A stretch of 32,256 nt of DNA from assembly GCA_002690915.1 (NCBI GenBank), contig NZGF01000009.1:1-32256 (forward strand), in the 5' to 3' direction. The position numbers and the translations under genes are program-made. The notes under the pieces are model-generated. The model saw nothing but the letters and a program-made list of their open reading frames with translations. It was not told the DNA's origin and did no database searches. The DNA is from Crocinitomicaceae bacterium (GTDB taxonomy: Bacteria > Bacteroidota > Bacteroidia > Flavobacteriales_D > Sanyastnellaceae). Shown here piece by piece: positions 16,181 through 24,864 of the stretch (position 1 is its first letter; every line of letters begins with the position of its first letter).

Positions 16181-17491
16181 ATGTCCAGTTTTATCATCGA
16201 AGGAGGGAAGCAGCTGTCCGGTGAAGTCATCCCTCAAGGAGCCAAGAACGAGGCATTGCAAATTTTGTGTGCGGTGCTGTTGACGCCGGAGCCGGTAACC
16301 ATTACCAACCTCCCCGATATCGTTGATGTCAATAAGTTGATTGACCTGCTTGCGAGCATGGGCGTCAACATCCAACGCAAAGGACGGGGCGCCTACCGCT
16401 TCCAAGCCGATGACATTAACCTCGATTACTTCAGCACGGAAGAATTCCATCAGAAAGGCGGTTCTCTGCGCGGATCGACGATGATTCTGGGGCCTTTGCT
16501 GGCGCGTTTTGGTATGGGCGCAATACCCAAACCGGGCGGCGATAAGATCGGCCGCCGCCGCATGGATACCCACTTCATCGGATTCGAAACCCTCGGCGCT
16601 ACATTCACCTACGACGGCAAGACCGGTTTCTTCCAAGCCAGTGCTCCCGATGGACTCAAAGGGACGAACATGCTCCTGGACGAAGCATCGGTTACCGGAA
16701 CCGCCAACATTGTTATGGCCGCTTGCATGGCCCAAGGGACCACAACCATCTACAATGCGGCATGCGAACCTTACCTGCAGCAGCTCTGCAAAATGATCAA
16801 CCGCATGGGAGGCAAGATCAGCGGAATCGGCTCCAATCTGCTAACCATTGAGGGTGTCGAATCCCTCGGCGGTACCGACCACCGCTGTCTTCCGGACATG
16901 ATTGAGATCGGCAGCTTTATCGGACTGGCGGCCATGACCCAAAGCGAAATTACCGTCAAGGATGTTGCGTATGACGAGCTAGGCCTAATCCCAAAGGTCT
17001 TCCAAAAACTTGGCATCCAACTGGAGCGCCGCGGCGATGACATTTTCGTGCCTGCTCAAGAGTCGTACGAAATCGAAACCTTCATCGACGGCTCTATCCT
17101 CACCGTATCGGATGCCCCATGGCCTGGCTTTACCCCGGATTTATTGTCCATCGTTTTGGTGACCGCCACCCAAGCCAAAGGCAGCGTGCTGATTCACCAA
17201 AAGATGTTCGAGAGCCGCCTCTTTTTTACGGACAAGCTCATCGATATGGGGGCGCAGATCATCTTGTGCGATCCGCATCGCGCCACCGTTATCGGGATGG
17301 ATCGAAAGAGCCCGTTGCGCGGCGTGACCATGACTTCGCCGGACATTCGGGCCGGGGTTTCGCTCCTAATTGCAGCGCTGTCGGCGGATGGCCAATCCGT
17401 GATTCACAACATCGGCCAGATAGACCGCGGCTATCAAGACATTGAAGGAAGGTTAAAAGCTCTCGGTGCCCGTATTGAAAGGGTCGATTGA
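16181..17491 (+). CDS. murA: UDP-N-acetylglucosamine 1-carboxyvinyltransferase (MurA), Asp in place of the fosfomycin-target Cys
   Basis: This 436-residue enzyme makes the first committed step of peptidoglycan synthesis: phosphoenolpyruvate is transferred to UDP-GlcNAc in the cytoplasm. Family landmarks are GAKNEALQILCAVLL (20-34, with Lys22 and Asn23 of the active site), LRGSTMILGPLLARFG (96-111), the catalytic loop GAIPKPGGDKIGRRRMDTH (113-131) and the C-terminal DIRAGVSLLIAAL. The catalytic loop has Asp121 where E. coli MurA has Cys115, the residue alkylated by fosfomycin. Asp at this position supports catalysis and gives intrinsic fosfomycin resistance in mycobacteria and chlamydiae. It sits downstream of the DUF4290 gene, and a TlpA-like gene follows after 17 bp. 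Confidence 0.97.
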   Translation: MSSFIIEGGKQLSGEVIPQGAKNEALQILCAVLLTPEPVTITNLPDIVDVNKLIDLLASMGVNIQRKGRGAYRFQADDINLDYFSTEEFHQKGGSLRGSTMILGPLLARFGMGAIPKPGGDKIGRRRMDTHFIGFETLGATFTYDGKTGFFQASAPDGLKGTNMLLDEASVTGTANIVMAACMAQGTTTIYNAACEPYLQQLCKMINRMGGKISGIGSNLLTIEGVESLGGTDHRCLPDMIEIGSFIGLAAMTQSEITVKDVAYDELGLIPKVFQKLGIQLERRGDDIFVPAQESYEIETFIDGSILTVSDAPWPGFTPDLLSIVLVTATQAKGSVLIHQKMFESRLFFTDKLIDMGAQIILCDPHRATVIGMDRKSPLRGVTMTSPDIRAGVSLLIAALSADGQSVIHNIGQIDRGYQDIEGRLKALGARIERVD

Positions 17492-17508
17492 TTGCGTAAA
17501 TTGCCTTC

Positions 17509-18066
17509 ATGATTTTGAAAACTACCCTCGGGTCGTTGGTGTTCACCGCTGCGATCTTTTTTGTGTCGCCCGTTGAGGCGCCCGACATCGCAGTTGTCAT
17601 CCCAACCAACAAGGTGGGTACGGCCATTGGCGATACTGCCCCGGAAATCGCGCTCACCAATCCGAAAGGAAAAACGATGAAATTAAGTGAGCTGCGAGGC
17701 AGCTTGGTTCTCGTAGATTTCTGGGCATCGTGGTGCGGGCCATGTCGCCGGGAGAATCCGAACGTGGTCAATGCCTATAAAAAGTACAAGAAAGCCAAAT
17801 TCAAGTCTGCAGATGGGTTTGAGGTGTTTAGCGTATCACTAGATAGTGACGTTGCTCGCTGGGAAGCGGCCATTTCGCAGGACGAACTCGATTGGAAATG
17901 GCATGTTTCTGACCTAAAGCGCTGGCAAAGCGAGGCGGCAGCCGTGTACGGCGTTCATTCTATTCCTATGAGTTTTCTCATTGACGAAAATGGCATGATT
18001 CTAAGCAAAAACCTGCGTGGATTTGAATTGCACCGTCAGATCGACAAACACGTGAAGTCCTTTTGA
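17509..18066 (+). CDS. TlpA/ResA-like thiol-disulfide oxidoreductase (thioredoxin fold)
   Basis: This 185-residue protein has an N-terminal hydrophobic segment (about 4-20), probably a signal peptide or anchor that places it in the periplasm. It is followed by an AhpC/TSA-thioredoxin domain. The redox motif is WCGPC (75-79) in the setting LVLVDFWASWCGPCRRENP. The cis-Pro loop reads HSIPMSFLID. The central insertion between the active-site helix and the next strand is typical of the TlpA/ResA family. Substrates of such proteins include cytochrome c apoproteins and other exported thiols. Which applies here cannot be told. It is 17 bp after murA and about 90 bp before grpE, in the same direction. 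Confidence 0.9.
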   Translation: MILKTTLGSLVFTAAIFFVSPVEAPDIAVVIPTNKVGTAIGDTAPEIALTNPKGKTMKLSELRGSLVLVDFWASWCGPCRRENPNVVNAYKKYKKAKFKSADGFEVFSVSLDSDVARWEAAISQDELDWKWHVSDLKRWQSEAAAVYGVHSIPMSFLIDENGMILSKNLRGFELHRQIDKHVKSF

Positions 18067-18153
18067 TTGGGTTTACCTGACAGGATGTCCGGTTGCTAAG
18101 GTGTGGCATTGGATTTGGACAGGTACCGACAAATAAAGGAAAGTACCCAAGAC

Positions 18154-18699
18154 ATGAATACGTCAAACGTGGAAGAAAACCCTGCGAACCAAGCGGAAAC
18201 CGAAGAGGCCCAAGCCCAAGTGGCGGGGTCCGAGGAGGAGGTGGCAGCTGAGGAAGGTGCATCGGAAGAACAAGAAGAACAGACGGATTGGCAGGACCGC
18301 TACTTGCGCTTGTATGCCGAGTTTGATAATTTCCGTAAGCGCACCATGCGCGAACGAGCAGACTTGATTCGCAATGCTTCGCGGGATGTATTGGAAAGTC
18401 TCTTGCCCGTGTTGGATGATCTGGATCGCGCCCAGACCGCCGCTGCTGACTCAGAAGATGTCGCTGGACTGAAGGAAGGTCAGCAACTGATTCATAACAA
18501 GCTCAAGCAAATTCTGAAGGCCCAAGGCGTGGAGCAACTCGAGGTCAAGCCTGGCGATGCGTTTGACGTGGACATGCACGAAGCCATTACCCGTATCCCT
18601 TCGCCGGAGTTCTCCGGCAAAGTCGTGGACGTGGTCGAGGCCGGCTACAAATTGAACGATGTTGTCATCCGCTACACGAAGGTGGTTGTCGGTGAATAA
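18154..18699 (+). CDS. grpE: GrpE, nucleotide exchange factor of DnaK
   Basis: This 181-residue protein has an acidic, Glu/Ala-rich N-terminus (residues 1-45), a coiled-coil segment starting near [31 protein letters not shown], and the beta-wing end with [47 protein letters not shown]. GrpE releases ADP from DnaK and so resets the chaperone cycle. ATG 18154 is preferred over an in-frame GTG at 18103, which would add 17 residues without family match. dnaJ follows after 8 bases, so the two are certainly co-transcribed. dnaK itself is not in the window. Confidence 0.96.
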   Translation: MNTSNVEENPANQAETEEAQAQVAGSEEEVAAEEGASEEQEEQTDWQDRYLRLYAEFDNFRKRTMRERADLIRNASRDVLESLLPVLDDLDRAQTAAADSEDVAGLKEGQQLIHNKLKQILKAQGVEQLEVKPGDAFDVDMHEAITRIPSPEFSGKVVDVVEAGYKLNDVVIRYTKVVVGE

Positions 18700-18707
18700 G
18701 GGAACCC

Positions 18708-19823
18708 ATGGCAAAGCGGGATTACTATGAAATTTTAGGGGTCGACAGGAAGGCCTCGGGTTCTGACATCAAGAAGGCCTACCGTAAGTTGGCCCTTAAA
18801 TATCACCCGGACAAGAATCCGGGTGACGCAGCTGCAGAGGAGAAATTTAAGGAGGCTGCGGAGTCTTACGAAGTGTTGCAGGACGACCAGAAGCGCGCTC
18901 AGTATGACCGCTTCGGCCATGACGGCTTGCGAGGCGGACCGGGCGGTGGCGCCGGATTTGGTGGGATGAACATGGAGGACATTTTCAGCCAATTTGGTGA
19001 CATTTTCGGTGGTGCCTTTGGTGGCGGTGCAGGCGGAGGCGGTGGTCGCCGACGGCGCATGAAGGGGTCAAACTTGCGCATCAAGGTCAAGCTGAACCTT
19101 GAAGAAATTGCGAGCGGGGTCGAGAAAAAGGTCAAAGTTTTCAAGCAAGTCCAATCTGAAGGTGCAGAGTACGGGGACTGCCAAACGTGTGGAGGCACGG
19201 GTCAGATTCGCCGCGTACAAAACACCATCCTGGGCCAGATGCAAACGGCCAGCACGTGTCCCCAATGCCAAGGCAGTGGACAATCAGTGAAGAAGCGTCC
19301 GTCTGGCTCTGACGAATGGGGTATGGTGCGTAAGGAAGCTGTGGTCACCATCGAGATTCCAGCAGGCGTTGAGGACGGCATGCAATTGAGCGTTCGCGGG
19401 GAGGGCAATGGTGCCCCGATGGGAGGCGTGCCTGGCGATTTGCTCGTGGTTATCGAGGCGATCCCGCATGAAACCCTCCAACGCAATGGTAAGAATCTGC
19501 ACTATGACCTGTATATCCCGTTCACAGACGCAGCACTCGGTGCGCAGGCAGAAGTGCCGTTGGTGGGGAGCAAGGCTAAAATAACCATTGAAGCTGGCAC
19601 CCAAAGCGGCCGCATCGTACGATTGCGCGGTAAAGGACTGCCCGCCGTGGATAGTTACGGTCAAGGCGATTTGCTGGTCAACATTAGTGTTTGGACCCCT
19701 AAAAAGCTTTCTAGCGAGGAGTGCGAACTGCTTGAGCAACTCCGAGGGTCAGAGAATTTCCAACCCGATGCCAACCATCAAGAAAAAGGCTTTTTTGACA
19801 AGGTTCGGGACATGTTCACTTGA
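18708..19823 (+). CDS. dnaJ: DnaJ co-chaperone with a half zinc-finger
   Basis: This 371-residue Hsp40 has a J-domain at 1-70 with HPD at 33-35, a long Gly/Phe-rich linker (about 75-113, ending in GGGGGRRRR), substrate-binding domains, and a C-terminus [12 protein letters not shown]. DnaJ stimulates the ATPase of DnaK and delivers substrates. Classical type I DnaJ has four CxxCxGxG repeats forming two zinc sites. Here only two are present, CQTCGGTG (158-165) and CPQCQGSG (184-191). They correspond by position to repeats 2 and 3, which build one zinc site. Repeats 1 and 4 are replaced by other sequence. Flavobacterial DnaJ proteins commonly show this form. It is coupled to grpE (8-bp gap) and followed by an ABC transporter 16 bp later. 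Confidence 0.96.
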   Translation: MAKRDYYEILGVDRKASGSDIKKAYRKLALKYHPDKNPGDAAAEEKFKEAAESYEVLQDDQKRAQYDRFGHDGLRGGPGGGAGFGGMNMEDIFSQFGDIFGGAFGGGAGGGGGRRRRMKGSNLRIKVKLNLEEIASGVEKKVKVFKQVQSEGAEYGDCQTCGGTGQIRRVQNTILGQMQTASTCPQCQGSGQSVKKRPSGSDEWGMVRKEAVVTIEIPAGVEDGMQLSVRGEGNGAPMGGVPGDLLVVIEAIPHETLQRNGKNLHYDLYIPFTDAALGAQAEVPLVGSKAKITIEAGTQSGRIVRLRGKGLPAVDSYGQGDLLVNISVWTPKKLSSEECELLEQLRGSENFQPDANHQEKGFFDKVRDMFT

Positions 19824-19839
19824 TGATTAATTTGCACGC

Positions 19840-20790
19840 ATGCCTACCGCTCCAGCCCTCGATATTTCAGGAATTGAAAAAAGATTTGGTGAGCAGTGTG
19901 CATTGGCAGGTGTAGGCTTCCAAGTCCCACAATCCGGCATCTTTGGCCTCCTGGGTCCCAATGGCGCGGGCAAGACAACCCTGCTTCGTATGCTCAATGG
20001 CATTACGGCGCCGGATGCAGGTTCCATTTCCTTCTTCGGTGAACCTTTGACACGAGGCCATTTGCCAACCATCGGTTATTTGCCAGAAGAGCGGGGCCTG
20101 TACAAATCCATGCGGGTCGGGGAGCAAGCCATGTACTTTGCTCAACTCCGGGGACTTAACAAGAAAGTTGCGCATGAACGCTTGCGTTATTGGTTTGACA
20201 GACTTGAGGTGGATGGCTGGTGGCAGAAAGAAGTCGGCGAGGTCAGCAAGGGAATGGCACAAAAGATTCAGTTTATCCTTTCGGTGCTGCACGAACCGCG
20301 CCTTCTGATTTTGGATGAACCTTTGAGTGGATTTGATCCCATCAACGCACAGCGTATTCGAGAAGTTATTCTCGATTTGAAGGCCAGAGGTGACACAACA
20401 ATTTTGCTGTCCACCCACGACATGGGCAGTGTGGAAGAAATGTGCGACGAGGTGGCCCTGCTCAACCGAGGCCAGCTTGTCCTCAACGGCAAGGTCCCCG
20501 AGTTGAGAGAAGCTGCTCGAGACGGCCGGTACGCCGTGTCGTTTCGTGACACCGCAATGGCCTTTACCGTCGCTTTGGGTGCTAGTGCAGAGTTGATAGA
20601 GGTCAATCCTAACCCGGAAGTGCCGGGAGAACATGTGGCGATGCTCCGTTTACCAGCGAAGTCCGATATCTCGACGTGGGTGCGGTGGATTTCTGAAAAG
20701 GTAGAGCTCACCTCTTGCACGCCGTGGCGACCAGGGATGCGAGACATCTTCATCCGTGCAGTGGAACAACAACAGGAACCTGTGAAATGA
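19840..20790 (+). CDS. ABC-2 type transporter ATP-binding protein (NatA/CcmA-like)
   Basis: This 316-residue ABC ATPase powers the permease encoded by the next gene. It has Walker A GPNGAGKTT (39-47), a divergent signature VSKGMAQK (135-142), Walker B LLILDEP (155-161), a D-loop SGFD, and the switch His in LLSTHDM. The roughly 90 extra C-terminal residues after the core are usual for the NatA-like exporter ATPases of Bacteroidota. The substrate is unknown. Members are named for Na+ export, but this is not transferable. The stop codon overlaps the permease start (ATGA), showing translational coupling. A weak -7 match, TTAATTTG (19827-19834), precedes the ATG, so an internal promoter besides read-through from dnaJ is possible. 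Confidence 0.93.
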   Translation: MPTAPALDISGIEKRFGEQCALAGVGFQVPQSGIFGLLGPNGAGKTTLLRMLNGITAPDAGSISFFGEPLTRGHLPTIGYLPEERGLYKSMRVGEQAMYFAQLRGLNKKVAHERLRYWFDRLEVDGWWQKEVGEVSKGMAQKIQFILSVLHEPRLLILDEPLSGFDPINAQRIREVILDLKARGDTTILLSTHDMGSVEEMCDEVALLNRGQLVLNGKVPELREAARDGRYAVSFRDTAMAFTVALGASAELIEVNPNPEVPGEHVAMLRLPAKSDISTWVRWISEKVELTSCTPWRPGMRDIFIRAVEQQQEPVK

Positions 20791-22103
20791 ACAAACTCGG
20801 ACTCATCATTTACCGGGAATGGATCACCCGTGTGCGCCGAAGGGCGTTCATCATTGGTACGTTGATGGTGCCTGTCTTGCTCGCCTTGGGAGTGGGCTTA
20901 GGGGCATGGTTGGAAAATACTGAGATGGAGGATAACAAGGTAATGGTGGTCGATCTCTCGGGCATGATTACGTTCTGGGACGATTCACGCCAGGCCTATC
21001 TGCCCATTTGTTCGGAATGCTTCCCCGAGCGGGCACACCTCGAATACCGCTTTTCAGACATCGCCTTGGACGACGATGAATTTTTACTTTCCGATTTCAC
21101 CTCGATGGTTCTCTTGGACGACGCTATTCTGCAGCACGGACAAGCCAAAAATCTCTATGAAAAATCGCCTTCGATTGCGGCCCAAAACACCATTGAGCGC
21201 GACCTCTCTTCAGCCATAGAACGGTTCAAGGTCAAAGAGGAATTAGCGCTTGATTACGAAGCGTATAAGAGGCTGAAGACGAAAGTGAGCCTGATTGGTG
21301 AAGACATCATCACCAAAGACGGCAATGCAACAGAGCGTTCGATCGTCGGATTCGTGTTCAGTCTGTTCATGTTTATGCAAATCATGGTGTATGGCATGCA
21401 TGTCATGCGAGGGGTCATCGAGGAAAAGGCCAATCGAATCGTCGAGGTAATCATCAGTGTCGTGCGTCCGATGGAGTTGTTGGCGGGTAAAATTATCGGC
21501 ATTGGCTTGGTCGGTGTCACGCAAGTAATTGCGCTGACATTTCTGGGCTTTTTAGTGTTCCAGGTGGGTGGACAGGCGCTTGAAATTTCAGGCCTCTTGA
21601 CTTCATCGACGAACGAAGCGGTGGAGTTGGACTTCGAGACGTGGATGGCGTCCAATGACCTTTTGGGATTCGTGCTGGAAGTTAATTGGCCGTTGATGGT
21701 GGTGTGTGCGCTGGGGTATTTTACAGCAGGCTTCTTTATGTATGCGGCACTCTTCGCAGCCATCGGCTCTGCGGTAGAACAAGAATCCGATGCCCAGTAC
21801 CTGATGTTGCCAGCAATGCTTCCCTTGTTTGCATCGTACATCACGGCAATCATGGCCATCCAAAATCCCGAAGGCCAAGTGGCGGTGATCGGCTCCTATT
21901 TTCCGTTGACGGCTCCTATTTTGATGCTTATCCGTTTGCCGCTGGGTGTGGCGTGGTGGGAATTGGTGCTTTCTTTGTCAGGCGTCATCGCCACGGCTTA
22001 CGCGTTTGTCTTGGTATCGGCACGGATCTTCCGTACAGGAATTTTGATGCACGGTAAGAAAATCACCGTGCGGGAGTTGTTCCGTTGGGTGCGCCATGAC
22101 TGA
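20787..22103 (+). CDS. ABC-2 type transporter permease (NatB-like)
   Basis: This 438-residue membrane protein has the ABC-2 exporter layout. There is one N-terminal membrane helix (about 20-42, FIIGTLMVPVLLALGVGLGA), a large extracytoplasmic domain of about 150 residues, and then a cluster of five or so helices from SIVGFVFSLFMFMQIMVYGM to the C-terminus. The motif VIEEKANRIVEVIISVVRPMELLAGKIIG, with EEK.NR..E, is diagnostic of the NatB/YhaP group. ATG 20787 was chosen because it overlaps the ATPase stop codon (ATGA) and gives MNKLGLIIYREW, the usual start. The substrate is not predictable. The end overlaps the next gene by 8 bases. Confidence 0.92.
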   Translation: MNKLGLIIYREWITRVRRRAFIIGTLMVPVLLALGVGLGAWLENTEMEDNKVMVVDLSGMITFWDDSRQAYLPICSECFPERAHLEYRFSDIALDDDEFLLSDFTSMVLLDDAILQHGQAKNLYEKSPSIAAQNTIERDLSSAIERFKVKEELALDYEAYKRLKTKVSLIGEDIITKDGNATERSIVGFVFSLFMFMQIMVYGMHVMRGVIEEKANRIVEVIISVVRPMELLAGKIIGIGLVGVTQVIALTFLGFLVFQVGGQALEISGLLTSSTNEAVELDFETWMASNDLLGFVLEVNWPLMVVCALGYFTAGFFMYAALFAAIGSAVEQESDAQYLMLPAMLPLFASYITAIMAIQNPEGQVAVIGSYFPLTAPILMLIRLPLGVAWWELVLSLSGVIATAYAFVLVSARIFRTGILMHGKKITVRELFRWVRHD

Positions 22104-23082
22104 GTCCACCGCGGAGATGCAAAGGGCCGCTGTCATCGATTGCGGAACGAACATGTTTACGGTGCTCATTGCAGAGGGCAGGGGAGGTGATTGGGAGCGG
22201 AAGCACGTTCTTAGGCAGCCGGTGTTCATTGGCAAAGGCGGGTTTCAAAACCGCTCCATCCGTTCTGATCGATTCGCAAGGGGACTTGATGTGTTGCGCA
22301 CGTTTTACCAAGCCCTTCGCAATTACAATGTGCAGAATGTGCAGGTGATTGGGACCAGCGCCCTGCGTGATGCTAATAACGGAGTGGCTTTTGCCGATGA
22401 AATACGACGCCAATTCGGATGGGAAATGCAGATCATCGGTGGGGAAGAAGAGGCGGACTGGATTTTCCGTGGTGTGGCCCAAACCCTGACTGATGAATTG
22501 GACCGAGTGCTCATCATGGATATCGGAGGGGGCAGTGTGGAGTTTGTGGTGGCACAGCGAGTCGCCTCGGGTCAATGGCAATCCAGAGCGGCACTTAGCT
22601 TGAATGCTGGTGTAGCGAGGCTGGAGGAATTTGGCAAGCCCACAGATCCGCTGGGTGCCACGGGTGTGGAGCGGTACAGCGCGTTTTTGGACAATATCAT
22701 GGAACCGCTGGAAGCTGTTCTCGCTGAACACCAACCCACCGCTTTGGTGGGGAGCAGCGGCTCGTTCGATACGTTCGCTGAAGCCGTCAACGGTGCGCAT
22801 GCCGATGTTCCTTATTTGCAACGACGGGATCTTGAATCCATTGATCGCCAAGCCTTGCAGCGCTTACATAGACAGTTGCTGACCGAGCCGTACGAACAGC
22901 GATTGAAAATCCCGGGCATGGCGCCGGCTCGGGCCAAAATGATTCCACTTTCCAGCATGCTCCTTATGCATGTCCTGAGAATTATGGAAGCCTCTGCCAC
23001 CGTCTACCGGTCGCCTTTTGCCATGCGCGAAGGATTGATGGATGCAGTTTGGCAGCATCTTTGCAACGGTCCAAACGATTAA
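22096..23082 (+). CDS. Ppx/GppA family phosphatase (short form)
   Basis: This 328-residue protein has the ASKHA sugar-kinase/hsp70-like fold of exopolyphosphatase and guanosine pentaphosphatase. It has phosphate-1 loop AVIDCGTNMFTVLIAE (12-27), GTSALRDANNG, the catalytic-Glu region GGEEEADWIFRGV, and phosphate-2 loop IMDIGGGSVEFVV. Only the core is present. The C-terminal HD-like domains of the roughly 500-residue E. coli Ppx are missing, as is common in Bacteroidota. It may hydrolyse polyphosphate or pppGpp. Which one cannot be told from sequence. The 8-base overlap with the permease gene and the 11-base gap to the sigma-54 activator place it inside an operon. Confidence 0.93.
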   Translation: MTESTAEMQRAAVIDCGTNMFTVLIAEGRGGDWERKHVLRQPVFIGKGGFQNRSIRSDRFARGLDVLRTFYQALRNYNVQNVQVIGTSALRDANNGVAFADEIRRQFGWEMQIIGGEEEADWIFRGVAQTLTDELDRVLIMDIGGGSVEFVVAQRVASGQWQSRAALSLNAGVARLEEFGKPTDPLGATGVERYSAFLDNIMEPLEAVLAEHQPTALVGSSGSFDTFAEAVNGAHADVPYLQRRDLESIDRQALQRLHRQLLTEPYEQRLKIPGMAPARAKMIPLSSMLLMHVLRIMEASATVYRSPFAMREGLMDAVWQHLCNGPND

Positions 23083-23093
23083 ACGAATTGACC

Positions 23094-24278
23094 ATGAAGA
23101 AGTCTCCCAAAATTCTCATCATTGACGATGAAGCGCCTATCCGAGCGAGCTTAAAGGAAATTCTCGAGTATGAGAATTACCAGGTCATGGAGGCGGAGGA
23201 TGGTGCGGAAGGCCTCAAGTTGGCGACCAAGTTTGCTTTCGATGCGGTGTTTTGTGACATTAAAATGCCCAAGATGGATGGCCTGGAAGTGCTTGCTTTG
23301 CTCATGGAAAAGGGAATCAGCGGCCGCGTCATCATGATAAGTGGCCATGGCACGGTGGAGACGGCGGTTCAAGCCATCAAGGCGGGGGCGTTTGATTTTA
23401 TCCAAAAGCCACTGGACCTCAACCGCATCCTCTTGACGGTGCGTCACGCCTTGGACCAAGGCCAGCTCGAAGAAGAGACCAGGAACCTGACGCGTAAAAT
23501 TCAATCCGAACGATCTACGGCCATAGTCGGGGCTGCGCCATCTATTCGAGAGATCGTCGAACTGATTTGCACTGTCGCACCTTCCGACGCACGGGTATTG
23601 ATTACAGGTGAAAATGGCACGGGTAAGGAGCTTGTTGCGCGGCAGCTGCACGAGCTGAGCGCCCGATATGATGCACCTTTCATCGAGGTGAACTGCGCAG
23701 CCATCCCCTCTGAATTGATTGAAAGTGAGCTGTTTGGTCACGAGAAAGGAGCCTTTACAAGTGCGGTGAAGCAACGTAAAGGCAAGTTTGAGCAAGCTCA
23801 AGGCGGAACGCTGTTCCTCGATGAGGTCGGTGATATGAGCCCATCAGCTCAGGCCAAGGTCCTTCGCGCATTGCAAGAAAATCGAATTTCGCGGGTAGGT
23901 GGTGAAAAGGAAATCGAAGTAGACGTGCGGGTGGTCGCAGCGACGAACAAGAATCTGCGCACGGAGATTGCCGAGGGTAATTTCCGGGAAGACTTGTACC
24001 ACCGGTTGGCCGTGATTCCGGTCCACGTGCCTGCTTTGAATGACCGTCGAGATGACGTACCACTGCTTGTGTCACATTTCTTGAAAATTATCTGTGAACA
24101 GCACGGCAAAGTACTTCTCGAAGTAGAGAGAGAAGCCATGGAGCTGTTGCAAGCTGCCAACTGGACAGGTAACATCCGCGAACTGCGCAATGTGGTTGAA
24201 CGCCTGGTCATCCTAACGCCGAAAGGAAGGGCAATAGACGGGGGGTTGGTGCGAAGGTTTGGCGGGTTATCTGCCTGA
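23094..24278 (+). CDS. Sigma-54 activator/response regulator without a DNA-binding domain
   Basis: This 394-residue NtrC-type regulator has a receiver domain (1-118; acidic pocket D11/D12, phospho-acceptor D55 in FCDIKMPKMDG, Lys105), then an AAA+ sigma-54 interaction domain: Walker A GENGTGKE (172-179), sigma-54 contact loop GAFTSA (219-224, normally GAFTGA) and Walker B GGTLFLDEVGD (237-247). The protein stops soon after the AAA+ lid (NIRELRNVVERLVIL). The C-terminal Fis-type helix-turn-helix is absent. Such short forms recur in Bacteroidota and may act from solution on sigma-54 polymerase. No cognate kinase is in the window. ATG 23094 was chosen because REC begins directly after it. It is the last gene of the run. 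Confidence 0.93.
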   Translation: MKKSPKILIIDDEAPIRASLKEILEYENYQVMEAEDGAEGLKLATKFAFDAVFCDIKMPKMDGLEVLALLMEKGISGRVIMISGHGTVETAVQAIKAGAFDFIQKPLDLNRILLTVRHALDQGQLEEETRNLTRKIQSERSTAIVGAAPSIREIVELICTVAPSDARVLITGENGTGKELVARQLHELSARYDAPFIEVNCAAIPSELIESELFGHEKGAFTSAVKQRKGKFEQAQGGTLFLDEVGDMSPSAQAKVLRALQENRISRVGGEKEIEVDVRVVAATNKNLRTEIAEGNFREDLYHRLAVIPVHVPALNDRRDDVPLLVSHFLKIICEQHGKVLLEVEREAMELLQAANWTGNIRELRNVVERLVILTPKGRAIDGGLVRRFGGLSA

Positions 24279-24297
24279 GTGAATTAACAGCCTTGCG

Positions 24298-24327
24298 TTG
24301 ATTTCATAATGTAATTCGCTCATTTTG
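24298..24327 (+). promoter_or_regulatory. Putative promoter of the small membrane protein gene
   Basis: TTG (24298-24300) and TCATTTTG (24320-24327, 7 of 8 to TAnnTTTG) are 19 bases apart, in the 114-bp gap after the sigma-54 activator. It fits the Bacteroidota promoter form, but both boxes are imperfect. Confidence 0.35.
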
Positions 24328-24392
24328 TGCCGGTTGAAAGGCAACCTTCGTATTGAGGACACGTCTTTTAAGTGAACGCAACATTAAATCTC

Positions 24393-24806
24393 ATGAGTGA
24401 CTATACACTACTTGGTATGGAGATCAGCGGAGCAACCGCAATGGCGACAATGTTTCTAACCCTCATTGCGCTCGGTGCAAACTGTAAACTTTTCATGAAG
24501 TGTGAGCAGCCCATCTGGGCCGCGTTGTTGCCCGGTTACAACGTGGTCATCGCAATGCGCATTTTGGGCCGACCTGATGTCCATGCACTCTTATTCTTGG
24601 TTCCTGTTTATAACGTTTACTTCTTTCTAAAGACGGTCATTGAATTGGCCCAAGCATTTGGGAAGAATACCATGACAGATTTCGCTCTTGCGGCGGTGTT
24701 CAACGTTTTTTATGTCTTGAATTTGAGCTTGGCCTGGCAGGAGGAGTACGAGGGACCGGTCTATGGCGCGTCTTCCGAAGGGGTGTCCAACTTACAAACG
24801 GCCTAA
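24393..24806 (+). CDS. Small multi-pass membrane protein (DUF5684-like)
   Basis: This 137-residue protein has three to four hydrophobic segments: about 10-30 (ATAMATMFLTLIALG), 36-56 (PIWAALLPGYNVVIAMRI), 62-82 (ALLFLVPVYNVYFFLKTVI) and 95-112. The pattern 'P.WAALLPGYN...L...P.W...' recalls DUF5684, a membrane module also found at the N-terminus of Bacteroidota signal peptidase I proteins. No peptidase residues follow here. Function is unknown. ATG 24393 is preferred. A GTG at 24372 in frame would add seven residues. It ends at a strong bidirectional terminator shared with alaS. Confidence 0.7.
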   Translation: MSDYTLLGMEISGATAMATMFLTLIALGANCKLFMKCEQPIWAALLPGYNVVIAMRILGRPDVHALLFLVPVYNVYFFLKTVIELAQAFGKNTMTDFALAAVFNVFYVLNLSLAWQEEYEGPVYGASSEGVSNLQTA

Positions 24807-24825
24807 GCCTGCTCCCTTCGAAATG

Positions 24826-24852
24826 AAAAAGCACCGCCAAGCGGTGCTTTTT
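24826..24852. terminator. Bidirectional terminator between the membrane protein gene and alaS
   Basis: AAAAAGCACCGC (24826-24837) pairs perfectly with GCGGTGCTTTTT (24841-24852) around a 3-base loop. The stem is 12 bp with A/T tails on both sides, so it serves the plus-strand gene ending at 24806 and alaS ending at 24865. Confidence 0.93.
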
Positions 24853-24864
24853 GGTTGGGGAGCA

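Noticed and set aside
18103-18153. GTG start extending GrpE by 17 residues
   Set aside because: The added residues do not match GrpE N-termini and an ATG follows at 18154 with the expected acidic N-terminus.
19867-20634. Minus-strand open frame of 255 codons opposite the ABC ATPase gene
   Set aside because: It mirrors a gene with intact Walker motifs and has no domain of its own. The same applies to the frames at 22063-22851 and 23151-23801.
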